From Marinobacterium nitratireducens (lineage in GTDB: Bacteria > Pseudomonadota > Gammaproteobacteria > Pseudomonadales > Balneatricaceae): a stretch of DNA of 64,000 bases. Position numbers and translations under genes: made by a program. The notes beneath the pieces were generated by a model. It did not search any database and had not been told where the DNA came from. It saw nothing but the letters and a program-made list of their open reading frames with translations. Below, one piece after another: positions 19,085 to 27,680 of this stretch (its first letter is position 1; each line of letters opens with the position of its first letter). Where the stretch lies: contig NZ_BMLT01000005.1 of NCBI RefSeq assembly GCF_014645375.1, positions 124,001 through 188,000 of the forward strand, given 5' to 3'.

Positions 19085-20066
19085 GGACCACCTCCGACAG
19101 AACACCCGCAACCGCGAAGCCGTCGGCCGCCAGCGCACCGCAGCCGTCGCGGTATTCGCCGATCAGGCGTGCCGCCAGCGATGCGACGCCGGGCACGTCG
19201 CCGATGCCGCCGACCCCCTGCCCCGCTGACCAGATGTGCTTCCAGGCCTTTTTCTTCTCGGTGCCGAAGTCCAACTGATTGCGGCCGGCCAGGTTGTCAG
19301 GGTCAAGGCCTGCCCGCACGATGCTCTGACGAATGAAGTTGCCGGGCACACCGGACACCTCCGTCGTATAGAGAATATCGGCCGCCTCGGCATCGACGAT
19401 CATCTGCTGCAGGTCGCCGTCCGCCTGGCTCTCGGCGGTATTGATAAAGCGCGTACCCATGTAGGCGAGGTCCGCACCGAGCAGCCGGGCCGCCGCGATC
19501 TGGCGGCCGTCGTTGATGCAGCCGGACAGCAGCAGGGTACCATCGAAGAAGCCCCGGATCTCCGACAGCAGCGCGAAGGGATTGAGGGTACCCGCATGGC
19601 CGCCGGCACCGTTGCAGACCGCAATCAGGCCATCGACTCCCGCTGCTACTGTCTTGCGGGCATGACGCATATTGGTGACATCGTGGAACACCAGACCGCC
19701 GTAGCCGTGCACCCTGTCCACCAGGTCGGAGACCGCGCCGAGGGAGGTGATAACCAGCGGTACCCGGTACCTGACGCACAGCTCGAGGTCCGCCTCCCAA
19801 CGCGCGTTGGTCTTGTGCACGATCAGATTAACGCCAAAGGGCGCCGGCGTTTTTCCGGCTTCCCGCTCATGTGCTTGCAGGCGCTCCTGAATTTCGATCA
19901 GCCATTGCTCGAATGCTTCGCTGCTGCGACAGTTCAGCGCCGGAAAGGTCCCGACCAGTCCCGCCTTGCAGCACTCAACGACCAGGTCCGGCCCCGATAT
20001 CAGGAACATCGGCGCGACCACGGCGGGCAACCGCAGCCGGCCCTTGAAGGATTCAGGTAAAGCCAT
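19077..20066 (-). CDS. Nitronate monooxygenase-family FMN enzyme (2-nitropropane dioxygenase-like)
   Basis: 329 residues from ATG at 20066, preceded by GGAGTGAG. It is a TIM-barrel FMN protein: PAVVAPMFLISGPDLVVECCKAG at the N-terminus, VNLIVHKTNARWEADLELC, the flavin-phosphate motif CNGAGGHAGTLNPFALL, and GADLAYMGTRFINTAESQADG. Family members oxidise nitronates or act as flavin-dependent oxidases/reductases. Here it leads an operon with enoyl-CoA hydratase and hydroxyacyl-CoA dehydrogenase, so a role in acyl-CoA metabolism rather than nitronate detoxification is possible. Exact reaction uncertain. Confidence 0.88.
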   Translation of the reverse strand: MALPESFKGRLRLPAVVAPMFLISGPDLVVECCKAGLVGTFPALNCRSSEAFEQWLIEIQERLQAHEREAGKTPAPFGVNLIVHKTNARWEADLELCVRYRVPLVITSLGAVSDLVDRVHGYGGLVFHDVTNMRHARKTVAAGVDGLIAVCNGAGGHAGTLNPFALLSEIRGFFDGTLLLSGCINDGRQIAAARLLGADLAYMGTRFINTAESQADGDLQQMIVDAEAADILYTTEVSGVPGNFIRQSIVRAGLDPDNLAGRNQLDFGTEKKKAWKHIWSAGQGVGGIGDVPGVASLAARLIGEYRDGCGALAADGFAVAGVLSEVVHG

Positions 20067-20216
20067 CAACTCACTCCCGTTGCTGCGGTGTCAGCCGCCA
20101 GGCCATTTGCAGACCGGCCAAATACAAACAACCGGTCCGTAAACCACGGAAAACCGAACACCAAAGAGACCAAAAATGAAACAAAACTTTAAATAAAAAG
20201 ACAAAAATACTACTAT

Positions 20217-20234
20217 AATTTCGCATAGTAAAAC
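20217..20234. promoter_or_regulatory. Shared operator-like palindrome, site 2
   Basis: AATTTCGCATAGTAAAAC, 15 of 18 positions equal to site 1 at 11844. It lies between the divergent nitronate-monooxygenase operon (start 20066) and the thioesterase gene (start 20341), so it could serve either. Confidence 0.55.
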
Positions 20235-20340
20235 TTCATTTCTATATTTAAATAATCAAAGCTTGTTTTCAACTTGATGCTCGGAACCGCGTTAAAGGCA
20301 GCTCTCGAGACCGAGCCGGATCTAGGACAGGAACACGCAC

Positions 20341-20784
20341 ATGAATACCAAGCCCGTTTCCCCCGTACAGCCCGAACTGGAAGAGCAGGTCGGTTTCCAG
20401 CAGCTGATAGGCGTACGTCTCGTCGAGTGGGAGCCCGATTATGCGGTGCTCGTACTGGACCTCGATCCGAGACACCTCAACCGCAGCGGTGTACCGCACG
20501 GTGGGTTGTTGTGCACCTTGCTCGACGCAGTCTGCGGATATTCGGGACTCTACAGCCCGTTGAAAACCTGGAATCGCAAGGCTGTCACCCTATCGCTCAG
20601 CACCAACTTTCTGGCCCAGTCGAGGGGAAGTCAGCTGCGGGCAGTTGGGCGGCGCATCAGCGGAGGTCAGCGCATTTTCAATACGACGGGCGAAATTTAC
20701 GATGAACACGGCGTGCTGATTGCCACAGCCCAGGGTACCCATCGTTATCGTACCGGCAGCTCGCCGGCGGACCGGCCGCTCTAA
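20341..20784 (+). CDS. PaaI-family hotdog thioesterase
   Basis: 147 residues with AGGA upstream. The hotdog-fold core contains LNRSGVPHGGLLCTLLDAVCGYSG, the HGG motif of the PaaI/YbdB group, in which an acidic residue on the following helix (D of LLDAV) helps hydrolysis. It releases CoA from stalled acyl-CoA intermediates. It is divergent from the nitronate-monooxygenase/hydratase/dehydrogenase operon and lies near a PaaJ-like thiolase, the same company PaaI keeps in phenylacetate clusters. The ring-oxidation genes paaABCDE are not in the window. Confidence 0.88.
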   Translation: MNTKPVSPVQPELEEQVGFQQLIGVRLVEWEPDYAVLVLDLDPRHLNRSGVPHGGLLCTLLDAVCGYSGLYSPLKTWNRKAVTLSLSTNFLAQSRGSQLRAVGRRISGGQRIFNTTGEIYDEHGVLIATAQGTHRYRTGSSPADRPL

Positions 20785-20811
20785 GCCGCCTCCAACCCAA
20801 TCAAGCCATGC

Positions 20812-20833
20812 GCCCGGCAGCCAGCCGCCGGGC
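20812..20833 (+). terminator. Weak hairpin after the thioesterase
   Basis: 7-bp stem GCCCGGC / GCCGGGC with an 8-nt loop, 28 bp past the stop; no T-run follows. Confidence 0.35.
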
Positions 20834-20988
20834 CGTCAGTAGACAATTTGGCGCCAACGGCACAGCAGACTCGGATACGGCGGCGCCAGGCTGCAGCGCT
20901 ACTGATGCGCGACTGCATCTATGTGCCGACAACCTGGGGCATTAACCTGGCCAGGGCAATGACGAATGATAACGTCGCTGGAATTCCG

Positions 20989-21022
20989 GCCCCGCAGCCG
21001 CGACTGCTCGCGACTGCGGGGC
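20989..21022 (-). terminator. Hairpin after the PaaJ-like thiolase
   Basis: Outer stem of 9 bp (GCCCCGCAG / CTGCGGGGC) with an inner stem CGCG / CGCG, 8 bp beyond the thiolase stop on the minus strand. No T-run follows. Confidence 0.45.
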
Positions 21023-21029
21023 AGATGCG

Positions 21030-22238
21030 TCAGATGCGCTCCAGCAGTATCGCGATCCCCTGCCCCACCCCGATGCACATGGCGCAGAGCGCATAGCGCT
21101 CGCCGGTGCGTTGTAGCTGGTAGCTGGCGGTGGTCAGCAGGCGGGCACCGCTCATGCCCAGCGGATGACCCAGCGCGATGGCGCCGCCATAGGGATTTAC
21201 GCGTGGATCGTCGTCGGCGAGTCCTAGGTCGCGGGTGCACGCCAGCGCCTGGGCGGCGAAGGCCTCGTTCAGCTCGATGATGCCGATTTGATCCAGCGAC
21301 ACGCCGGTGCGCTGCAGCAACTTGCGAGTCGCCGGCGCGGGTCCGAACCCCATGATGCGCGGTTCGACACCGGCAGTCGCCATGCCGACGATCCGCGCCC
21401 GCGGCGTCAGTTGGTGGCGCCGGGCCGCCGCGTCGGAGGCGATGATCATGGCGCAGGCACCGTCGTTGACACCCGAGGCGTTGCCCGCCGTCACGGAGCC
21501 GCCGGCGCGGAACGGCGCCTTCAGTCCCGCCAGGGTTTCCCGCGTGGTGTCGGCGCGGGGGTGTTCGTCGCGTTCCACCCTCAATGTACCGCGGCGCCCC
21601 TGGGGCACCTCTACCGCCACGATCTCGTCGGCGAAGCGTCCCTCGGCCTGCGCCCTAGACGCCTTCTGCTGGCTGCGCAGGGCGAACAGGTCCTGGTCCT
21701 CACGCGCAATCCCGAACTGTTCGGCGACGTTCTCCGCGGTTTCCGGCATGGAATCGACGCCGTACTGGCGCTCCAACAGCGGGTTGATGAAGCGCCAGCC
21801 GATGGTGGTGTCGTAGAGCCCGTTCGGCGTACGGCTGAAGGCCTGCTCGGCCTTGCCCATCACGAAGGGCGCGCGCGACATCGACTCGACGCCACCGGCG
21901 ATCAGCAGCTCTGCCTCGCCGGCCTTGATGGCTCGCGCCGCGATGCCGGCAGCATCCATACCGGAACCGCACAGACGGTTGACTGTCGTGGCTGCCACTT
22001 CCACCGGCAGGCCAGCCAACAGAAGCGACATGCGCGCGACGTTGCGGTTATCCTCCCCCGCCTGGTTGGCACAACCCAACACGACCTCTTCGATCAGTGC
22101 AGGATCGAGCCCGGGATTGCGAGAAAGAAGTGCTCGTAGCGGAACCGCGCCAAGGTCATCGGCACGAACCCCGGAAAGGGCACCGCCATAGCGGCCGATG
22201 GGCGTGCGAACCGCATCGCAGACAAACGCATTTTTCAT
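21030..22238 (-). CDS. 3-oxoadipyl-CoA/acetyl-CoA thiolase (PaaJ/PcaF-like)
   Basis: 402 residues starting MKNAFVCDAVRTPIGRYGGALSGVRADDLGAVPLRAL, the characteristic opening of PcaF/PaaJ beta-ketoadipyl-CoA thiolases. The active-site Cys is in VNRLCGSGMDAAG, the His in GGAIALGHPLGMSGARL and the second Cys in CAMCIGVGQG. The predicted reaction is 3-oxoadipyl-CoA plus CoA to succinyl-CoA and acetyl-CoA. This supports a C6 dicarboxylyl intermediate for the surrounding pathway (PaaG-, PaaH-, PaaI-like neighbours). It is monocistronic, convergent with the thioesterase gene. Confidence 0.92.
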   Translation of the reverse strand: MKNAFVCDAVRTPIGRYGGALSGVRADDLGAVPLRALLSRNPGLDPALIEEVVLGCANQAGEDNRNVARMSLLLAGLPVEVAATTVNRLCGSGMDAAGIAARAIKAGEAELLIAGGVESMSRAPFVMGKAEQAFSRTPNGLYDTTIGWRFINPLLERQYGVDSMPETAENVAEQFGIAREDQDLFALRSQQKASRAQAEGRFADEIVAVEVPQGRRGTLRVERDEHPRADTTRETLAGLKAPFRAGGSVTAGNASGVNDGACAMIIASDAAARRHQLTPRARIVGMATAGVEPRIMGFGPAPATRKLLQRTGVSLDQIGIIELNEAFAAQALACTRDLGLADDDPRVNPYGGAIALGHPLGMSGARLLTTASYQLQRTGERYALCAMCIGVGQGIAILLERI

Positions 22239-22441
22239 GGTGATATTCCTGCAGGGCTATTGTTGTTGAAGTGGGTATCGCTGGTCCTTCGAGGAGCTGT
22301 CCTGGGACGCTTCACGCATCTGCATCAACGCCTAAACGGTCTCCAGCCGCGGCGCCGCCACGCCAGGGATGCGCGCCTTGCGTACCGTAAGGGCTACCGA
22401 TGGCCCCGCTTCCGGCCACCGGGATTCGCACGGACGCATGT

Positions 22442-23893
22442 TCACTCAGGTTCGACCACCTCTACGGCGGTCATTGATTTGCTGACACTCTGGGTGCCAC
22501 GATGCATCAACCACAAGGGATACAGGGCCGCCAGAAACAGCAGCAGCAGCATTAGAAAGGCATTCTGGAAACCGGCTACGATGGCCTGTGGGTCCGTATA
22601 ATCCAGCAGATCCGAACTGGCGCTCAGTTCCAGCATCAACGCCGCCAGATTGACCCCCAGCACGCCGCCGATCTGTCGCGCGCAGTTCACCACGCCAGTC
22701 CCCTGCGTGAGTAGCGCAGGCTCCAGCAACCTGAGTGAACCGGCTGTCACCGGCGGCATCATCACGCCCAGGCCAATGCGGCCGATCAACAGCCATAGCA
22801 TCAGCATGAACATCGGGGTTTCCTGATTCGCACCCAGCATCGGCGCCAAGCCGCAAATCATGAGCAACAGGCCGACAAGTGCAAGTTTCGGAGCAGGAAA
22901 GCGGTCGGCCAGTCGTCCGGAAAACGGGAAAACTGCCGCCATCACCAATCCTGCAGGCATTAACAGGGCCCCGGCCGCGCTCGGCGACCGTCCCTGCACG
23001 TCCTGCACGAACAACGGCACCAGATAGGTGATTGCGAACAGGCTGGCACCGATTGTCACCGCCACCAGGACACTGCCCGCAAACCCGGCAGAACGAAATA
23101 CCCGGATGTCGAGCAAGGGCTCACGACAGTACAACTGGCGCAGCACGAAGCCGGTAAGCAGGCCTAGCGATGTCGCCAGCCAGACCAGGGATTGGCCCCA
23201 GCCTTCCCATTGGCCGATGGACAACCCCCAGAACAGGGTGGCCAGAGTCGCGGCCAGCAGCACCAGTCCCGGTAGGTCCAGCCGGGGGCGCTTTTCGATC
23301 CCGCTCCGGCTGCGCAGAAATGGCCAGGCCATCGCCAATCCGACAAGACCGAAGGGAATGGTGATGAAGAACACCGCGCGCCAGGACAGCAGATCCACCA
23401 GCAGGCCACCCAGAGCCGGCCCAAGCGCCGGACCGAGAATGACCCCGAACCCATAGATGCCGATACCTCTTCCCCGTTGCTCCAGCGGAAAGACCTCGGA
23501 GATGACCACCAGCGCCAGTGGCTGGATGAAACCGGCCATAAATCCCTGCAGCACCCGTGACAGCACCATCCAGTTGTAGTCGGGGCTGAGCGCACCCTGC
23601 AGACTTGCCAGCAAGAAGACACTCATGCAGACGATATAGGTGGCACGGGGACCGAAGGCCTTTACACACCATGCATTGGTCAACATGCCAAGGGTCATCG
23701 CCCCCATGAACCCCGTCACCAGCCATTGGGCCTGGACCTGGTTGATATCAAACGCCTGCCGGATGCTCGGGATCGCCACATTGATGATGGTCGACGCCAG
23801 GACCATGGACATGGTGCCAATCATAACGGTTGCGGTCGCCAGCCAGCGGTATCGGGCACCGTGGCGCTCGAACAGGCTCTCAGTGGTACGCAT
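22442..23893 (-). CDS. MFS drug/solute exporter, DHA2 (EmrB/QacA) family
   Basis: 483 residues with about 14 hydrophobic segments, as in the DHA2 group. MFS signatures: AIPSIRQAFDINQVQAQWLVTGFM in helix 1-2 and VLSRVLQGFMAGFIQPLALVVISEVFP with GRGIGIYGFGVILGPALGPALGG in helices 4-5 (motif C region). It is a proton-driven exporter or transporter of the inner membrane, possibly of toxic pathway intermediates given its place beside the acyl-CoA genes. No periplasmic adaptor gene (EmrA) is adjacent. A copy of the shared operator-like site lies ~360 bp upstream. Confidence 0.9.
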   Translation of the reverse strand: MRTTESLFERHGARYRWLATATVMIGTMSMVLASTIINVAIPSIRQAFDINQVQAQWLVTGFMGAMTLGMLTNAWCVKAFGPRATYIVCMSVFLLASLQGALSPDYNWMVLSRVLQGFMAGFIQPLALVVISEVFPLEQRGRGIGIYGFGVILGPALGPALGGLLVDLLSWRAVFFITIPFGLVGLAMAWPFLRSRSGIEKRPRLDLPGLVLLAATLATLFWGLSIGQWEGWGQSLVWLATSLGLLTGFVLRQLYCREPLLDIRVFRSAGFAGSVLVAVTIGASLFAITYLVPLFVQDVQGRSPSAAGALLMPAGLVMAAVFPFSGRLADRFPAPKLALVGLLLMICGLAPMLGANQETPMFMLMLWLLIGRIGLGVMMPPVTAGSLRLLEPALLTQGTGVVNCARQIGGVLGVNLAALMLELSASSDLLDYTDPQAIVAGFQNAFLMLLLLFLAALYPLWLMHRGTQSVSKSMTAVEVVEPE

Positions 23894-24674
23894 CGATCCT
23901 CACTCTTTTCGATCGGTATACGCCAGGGAGGCGAACGGCTTTTTGGCCGACGCGAAACCGGCCCGTATGGCAATAACGCCAGGAAAATCGACACCCTGTG
24001 ATATCGAGGGGCTTGATGTCAGGTTGCATTGAGCTGCGCACCCTGCACAGGTGCGCGCTTTACGGAAACCTTTGGCGGCGTCCGGGTTCGATCGGTTGTC
24101 TCGAACATCCTCTGCTCCCAGCTAGCGGGTCGGCTCCCTCGCAGGACCCACAGGGTGATGGAGCATGGATGACCCCTAATCGCCTTGACCTCTCAAATAT
24201 TTCAAAATCAACTTATCACATTAAAACCATAACAATCAATTTTGAGGAATTTAATTTTACTATGCGAAATTAAGATTAACTGTTCATCCATTTCGAATCA
24301 GCAAACTACGGCTTTGAAGGCAGGAAACATCGCGGCATCGAGAGGTAACCGGAACTCAGGCCCGTCATAGCGGATCGACACACGTCAGAAGCCGGATTGC
24401 CCAGCAGGGCCCTTTTCGCCGGTTTGCCGGACAGGCAAGCGGGAGGGAGACGGAAGCATGGTGGTGGGCACGTTGATGGGCTATGGACTTGCAACCTCGG
24501 GGGACTGGGACAGCAACGCCAGACACCAGAGCGCGAGGGAGCGGATAATTGAAAACCTGTCCCGCACCATCGATATCGGTGAGCATGCCCCGATAGTCGC
24601 CAGTGCAGAGGCGCCTGATGCTGTGGTCTGCGATATTGGCGGGGCCGACGTTCTGCAGCAGCGGGCGTTCGCGA
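23894..24674. other. Gene-poor interval
   Basis: About 780 bp with no gene I can support. It holds an AT-rich stretch (24190-24280) with the third operator-like site. Between 24300 and 24670 short frames on both strands match nothing I recognise; degenerate remnants are possible. Confidence 0.5.
24255..24271. promoter_or_regulatory. Shared operator-like palindrome, site 3
   Basis: TTTTACTATGCGAAATT is the exact reverse complement of 17 nt of site 2 (20217-20233). It lies 362 bp upstream of the MFS start, in an AT-rich promoter-like stretch. Confidence 0.5.
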
Positions 24675-25688
24675 TCAGACCACCGCTTTCTGCAGGCGGC
24701 GCAGCAGCAGCGGAATCAGCAGGCTCATCGCGATCATGCGGAAGATCTGGTGCGATGCGACGAACACCGCATCGACCTGCTGGTTCATGGCAATGGCGAT
24801 CATCACCTCGATGCCGCCGGGGGCGTAGGCCAGCATCGCCTGGATCCAGGAAACACCGAGGAAATACCACAGCCCCCAGGCGAAGACGCCGCAGATCGAG
24901 AGCGTGATCAGCAGCCCTCCCAGCGCCGCCCGCAGCTCCGGCAGCACCTCAGACAGCCTTACCGCATTGAAGCGGGCGCCGATGGCACTGCCCAGCACAA
25001 CGAGCAGGCCGACCATCAGGCTGTCGGGCAGACCATGCTCCCAGCCCAGTAACTGCTTCACCGCGAGCGCCGCGGCGAAACCGCCGAACAGCATGGCGGC
25101 CGGCACCCTTAAACGGGACAGCAAGGTCCCGATCGCAAGGCCCAGCAAGAGTACCAGCAGCAGGCGCTCGGGATGAGTGATCTGAATGGCGGCGATGCCC
25201 AGTTGGCGCTCGGCGATGGGAAAGAAAAGCGGCAGCAGGGTCACCAGGAAACAGACCCTGATGCTGTGCACCAGCGCGACCCGGCGCAGGTCGGCCGAGG
25301 TGTCTGCCGCGAGGCTGAGCATGATGGCCAGATTGCCGGGCACCGAGCAGAACAGCGCCTCGATGCTCTGCCAGCCCGGCTGGCGGGAATAGTAGCGGAA
25401 CAGCAGGGTCAGCAGCAGCGCCAGCATCAGGCACAGCAGCAGCACACTGAGCTTCCAGTGTCCGAGCTGCTGCAACAGGCCGGCATCGAGATTGAGGGCA
25501 ACGGAAATGCCCAGGAAGAGACTGACCGCCGAGGTGGTGGCCTTGGGCATGCCCACCGGCAGCCCGAGGAGGGCCGCCAGGGTCACGCAGATGACGGGCC
25601 CCAGCAGCCAGGCGGACGGGACACCCAGCCAGTGCGCGGCGAGTGCCCCGATGATGCCGACAAGCAGCGTGCGTCCCGTCAGCATCAT
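24675..25688 (-). CDS. AbrB-family membrane protein
   Basis: 337 residues, almost entirely hydrophobic, in two similar halves (GALAAHWLGVPSAWLLGPVICVTLAALLGLP and LLGLAIGTLLSRLRVPAAMLFGGFAAALAVKQLLG). That is the internal duplication of the AbrB/ammonia-monooxygenase-like membrane family, which is unrelated to the DNA-binding AbrB of Bacillus. The family often accompanies tct operons; function is unproven, and a role in transport or its regulation is likely. It starts 9 bp after tctA and ends the tctCBA-abrB operon. Confidence 0.85.
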   Translation of the reverse strand: MMLTGRTLLVGIIGALAAHWLGVPSAWLLGPVICVTLAALLGLPVGMPKATTSAVSLFLGISVALNLDAGLLQQLGHWKLSVLLLCLMLALLLTLLFRYYSRQPGWQSIEALFCSVPGNLAIMLSLAADTSADLRRVALVHSIRVCFLVTLLPLFFPIAERQLGIAAIQITHPERLLLVLLLGLAIGTLLSRLRVPAAMLFGGFAAALAVKQLLGWEHGLPDSLMVGLLVVLGSAIGARFNAVRLSEVLPELRAALGGLLITLSICGVFAWGLWYFLGVSWIQAMLAYAPGGIEVMIAIAMNQQVDAVFVASHQIFRMIAMSLLIPLLLRRLQKAVV

Positions 25689-25697
25689 GGTACGTGC

Positions 25698-27233
25698 TTA
25701 TTCCTCTTCAACCAGTTTCCGGCCAACGGCGCCATCGGTACCGCGCCCCTTTTTCCACAGGCGCCAGAGACCCGGTGCCAGCAGTGCGACCAGCGTTGCC
25801 GCGGCCAGGGTATAGGTCATGGGCCCATTGAGCAGGATCGACCAGTCGCCGCCGCTGATCGACAGCGCCCGACGCAGGTTCTCCTCCAGCACCTCACCCA
25901 GCACCAGACCCAGTATGACCGGGGCCAGCGAGAAGTGGAGCTTGCGCAGCAGAAAGCCGAAGATGCCCAGCAGTACCATGAAGTAAAGGTCGAAGCTGTC
26001 GCCGTGGATCGAGTAGATTCCGACGAAGGTCAGCATCACGATCACCGGCACCAGATACGCCTGGCGAATCGACAGCAGCCGGACGAAAAGCCCGATCAGC
26101 GGCAGGTTCATCACCAGCAGCGCCAGGTTGCCGACGAACATCGAGGCGATAAGGCCCCAGGCGATCTGCGGCTGCTGCTCGAACAGCAGCGGACCCGGCG
26201 TGATGTTGAACATCAGCAGCGCCCCCAGCAGGATCGCGGTGGTACCGCTGCCGGGAATGCCCAGCGTCAGCATCGGCACCATGGAGCCGGCAGCCGAGGC
26301 ATTGTTGGCCGCTTCCGGTGCCGCCAGGCCACGGATATCGCCGTTGCCGAACTGGCTGTCGTCGCCCTCGGCAAACCGCTTTTCGGTGCCATAGGCAACC
26401 GCGCTGGCAATCGACGCGCCGGTGCCCGGTAGCACGCCGATCAGGAAGCCAATGACGGTCGAGCGCAGCACGACCCACTTCACCTTCATCAGATCGGCGA
26501 AACTGACGAAGCTGCGGCCCACCGGCGTGATCGACAGATCGTTACGGGCCCAGTGTTCCAGCAGCGCCAGCACTTCGCTGATGGCGAACATGCCGATCAC
26601 CACCACCAGGAAGTCGACGCCGTCGAAGAAGTTGGGAATGCCCATGGTAAAGCGCAGCACCCCGGTGCCGGAATCCACCCCGACGGTGGCCAGCAGCAGC
26701 CCGATCAGGACCCCTACCAGGGTTTTTACCGGCCGGCTGCCGACCATGGTCGCCAGGCAGGTGAAGGCAAAGATCATCAGCAGCACGTATTCGGACGGCC
26801 CGAACTGGATCGCCAGCTGGCTCAGCAGCGGCGCCGATATCACCATCAGCAGCAGCGCACCGATGCTGCCGGCGAAGGACGAGACCGCCGACAGCGCCAG
26901 CGCCCGCCCGCCTTCACCGCGCTTGGACATCGGGTAGCCGTCGAGCGTGGTCATGATGGCACCGGCATCGCCGGGTACATTGAGCAGAATGCTGGAAATG
27001 CGGCCGCCGTATTCGGCGCCGTAGTAGACCCCGGCCAGCAGGATCAACGCCGACTCCGGCGGAAAACCCATGGCGTACGCCAGCGGCAGCAGAATCGCCA
27101 CGCCATTGATCGGGCCGATACCCGGCAGGGATCCGATCAGCGTACCGACGAAACAGCCCACCAGCACCAGCACCAGGTTCATCGGGGCCAGGGCAACCGA
27201 GAATCCGGTCGCCAGATGATTGAAAATCTCCAT
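25698..27233 (-). CDS. tctA: Tripartite tricarboxylate transporter large permease TctA (copy 2)
   Basis: 511 residues, polytopic. TctA motifs: LVGCFVGTLIGSLPGIGPINGVAILLPLAY near the N-terminus, GVYYGAEYGGRISSILLNVPGDAGAIMTTLDGYPM, and GVLPGTGASIASAVAYGTEKR in the middle. It follows tctB by 3 bp. It belongs to the classic citrate-type Tct cluster with tctC, tctB, abrB and the divergent tctDE, and is more GC-rich than copy 1 at 1235. It imports a tricarboxylate or other carboxylate using the ion gradient. Confidence 0.94.
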   Translation of the reverse strand: MEIFNHLATGFSVALAPMNLVLVLVGCFVGTLIGSLPGIGPINGVAILLPLAYAMGFPPESALILLAGVYYGAEYGGRISSILLNVPGDAGAIMTTLDGYPMSKRGEGGRALALSAVSSFAGSIGALLLMVISAPLLSQLAIQFGPSEYVLLMIFAFTCLATMVGSRPVKTLVGVLIGLLLATVGVDSGTGVLRFTMGIPNFFDGVDFLVVVIGMFAISEVLALLEHWARNDLSITPVGRSFVSFADLMKVKWVVLRSTVIGFLIGVLPGTGASIASAVAYGTEKRFAEGDDSQFGNGDIRGLAAPEAANNASAAGSMVPMLTLGIPGSGTTAILLGALLMFNITPGPLLFEQQPQIAWGLIASMFVGNLALLVMNLPLIGLFVRLLSIRQAYLVPVIVMLTFVGIYSIHGDSFDLYFMVLLGIFGFLLRKLHFSLAPVILGLVLGEVLEENLRRALSISGGDWSILLNGPMTYTLAAATLVALLAPGLWRLWKKGRGTDGAVGRKLVEEE

Positions 27234-27236
27234 CGC

Positions 27237-27671
27237 TCAACCTCCCAGTAACGCGCCGGCGGGCACGTTCAGTTGCAGCAGGTCCTTCAGCAGGAAGTAC
27301 CCGCACAGGCTCAGCGCCAGGGAATAGGCCGCGGCGCGCCAGGGCTTTTCGCCGAACAGCCAGCTGAAAACGGTGCCAACCAGGAAGGTCGCCACGATAA
27401 AGCCCGCGGACTCGAACAAAACGGCGTACAACGTCATCGTCGCGAGCCCTGCGAGCAGCTTCATCAGGACCGATCGATCCGGGTGCCAGTCGTTACGGCT
27501 GGGTTTGACCAGCAACCAGCCCGCAGTCAGTGCCAGCAGTATCGAAAGAATGACCGGGAAGGCCTTGGGCCCGAGCGGCTCGTATTGAAAGGGTACGTCG
27601 AAGCCGACTGCTGTCCAGGCGATCAGCCCGGACAGCAGCAGCAGGGTACCCGCAAAGATGCGGTCATACAT
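27237..27671 (-). CDS. tctB: Tripartite tricarboxylate transporter small subunit TctB (copy 2)
   Basis: 144 residues with about four transmembrane segments (FAGTLLLLSGLIAWTAVGF, FPVILSILLALTAGWLLV, LLAGLATMTLYAVLFESAGFIVATFLVGTVFSW, AYSLALSLCGYFLL). Size, topology and position between tctC (9 bp away) and tctA (3 bp away) fit TctB. Confidence 0.9.
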   Translation of the reverse strand: MYDRIFAGTLLLLSGLIAWTAVGFDVPFQYEPLGPKAFPVILSILLALTAGWLLVKPSRNDWHPDRSVLMKLLAGLATMTLYAVLFESAGFIVATFLVGTVFSWLFGEKPWRAAAYSLALSLCGYFLLKDLLQLNVPAGALLGG

Positions 27672-27680
27672 GGCGGGGCC

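Noticed and set aside
24365-24586. Short minus-strand frame after the AbrB-family gene
   Set aside because: No family resemblance, no ribosome-binding site, and composition like non-coding GC-rich sequence.
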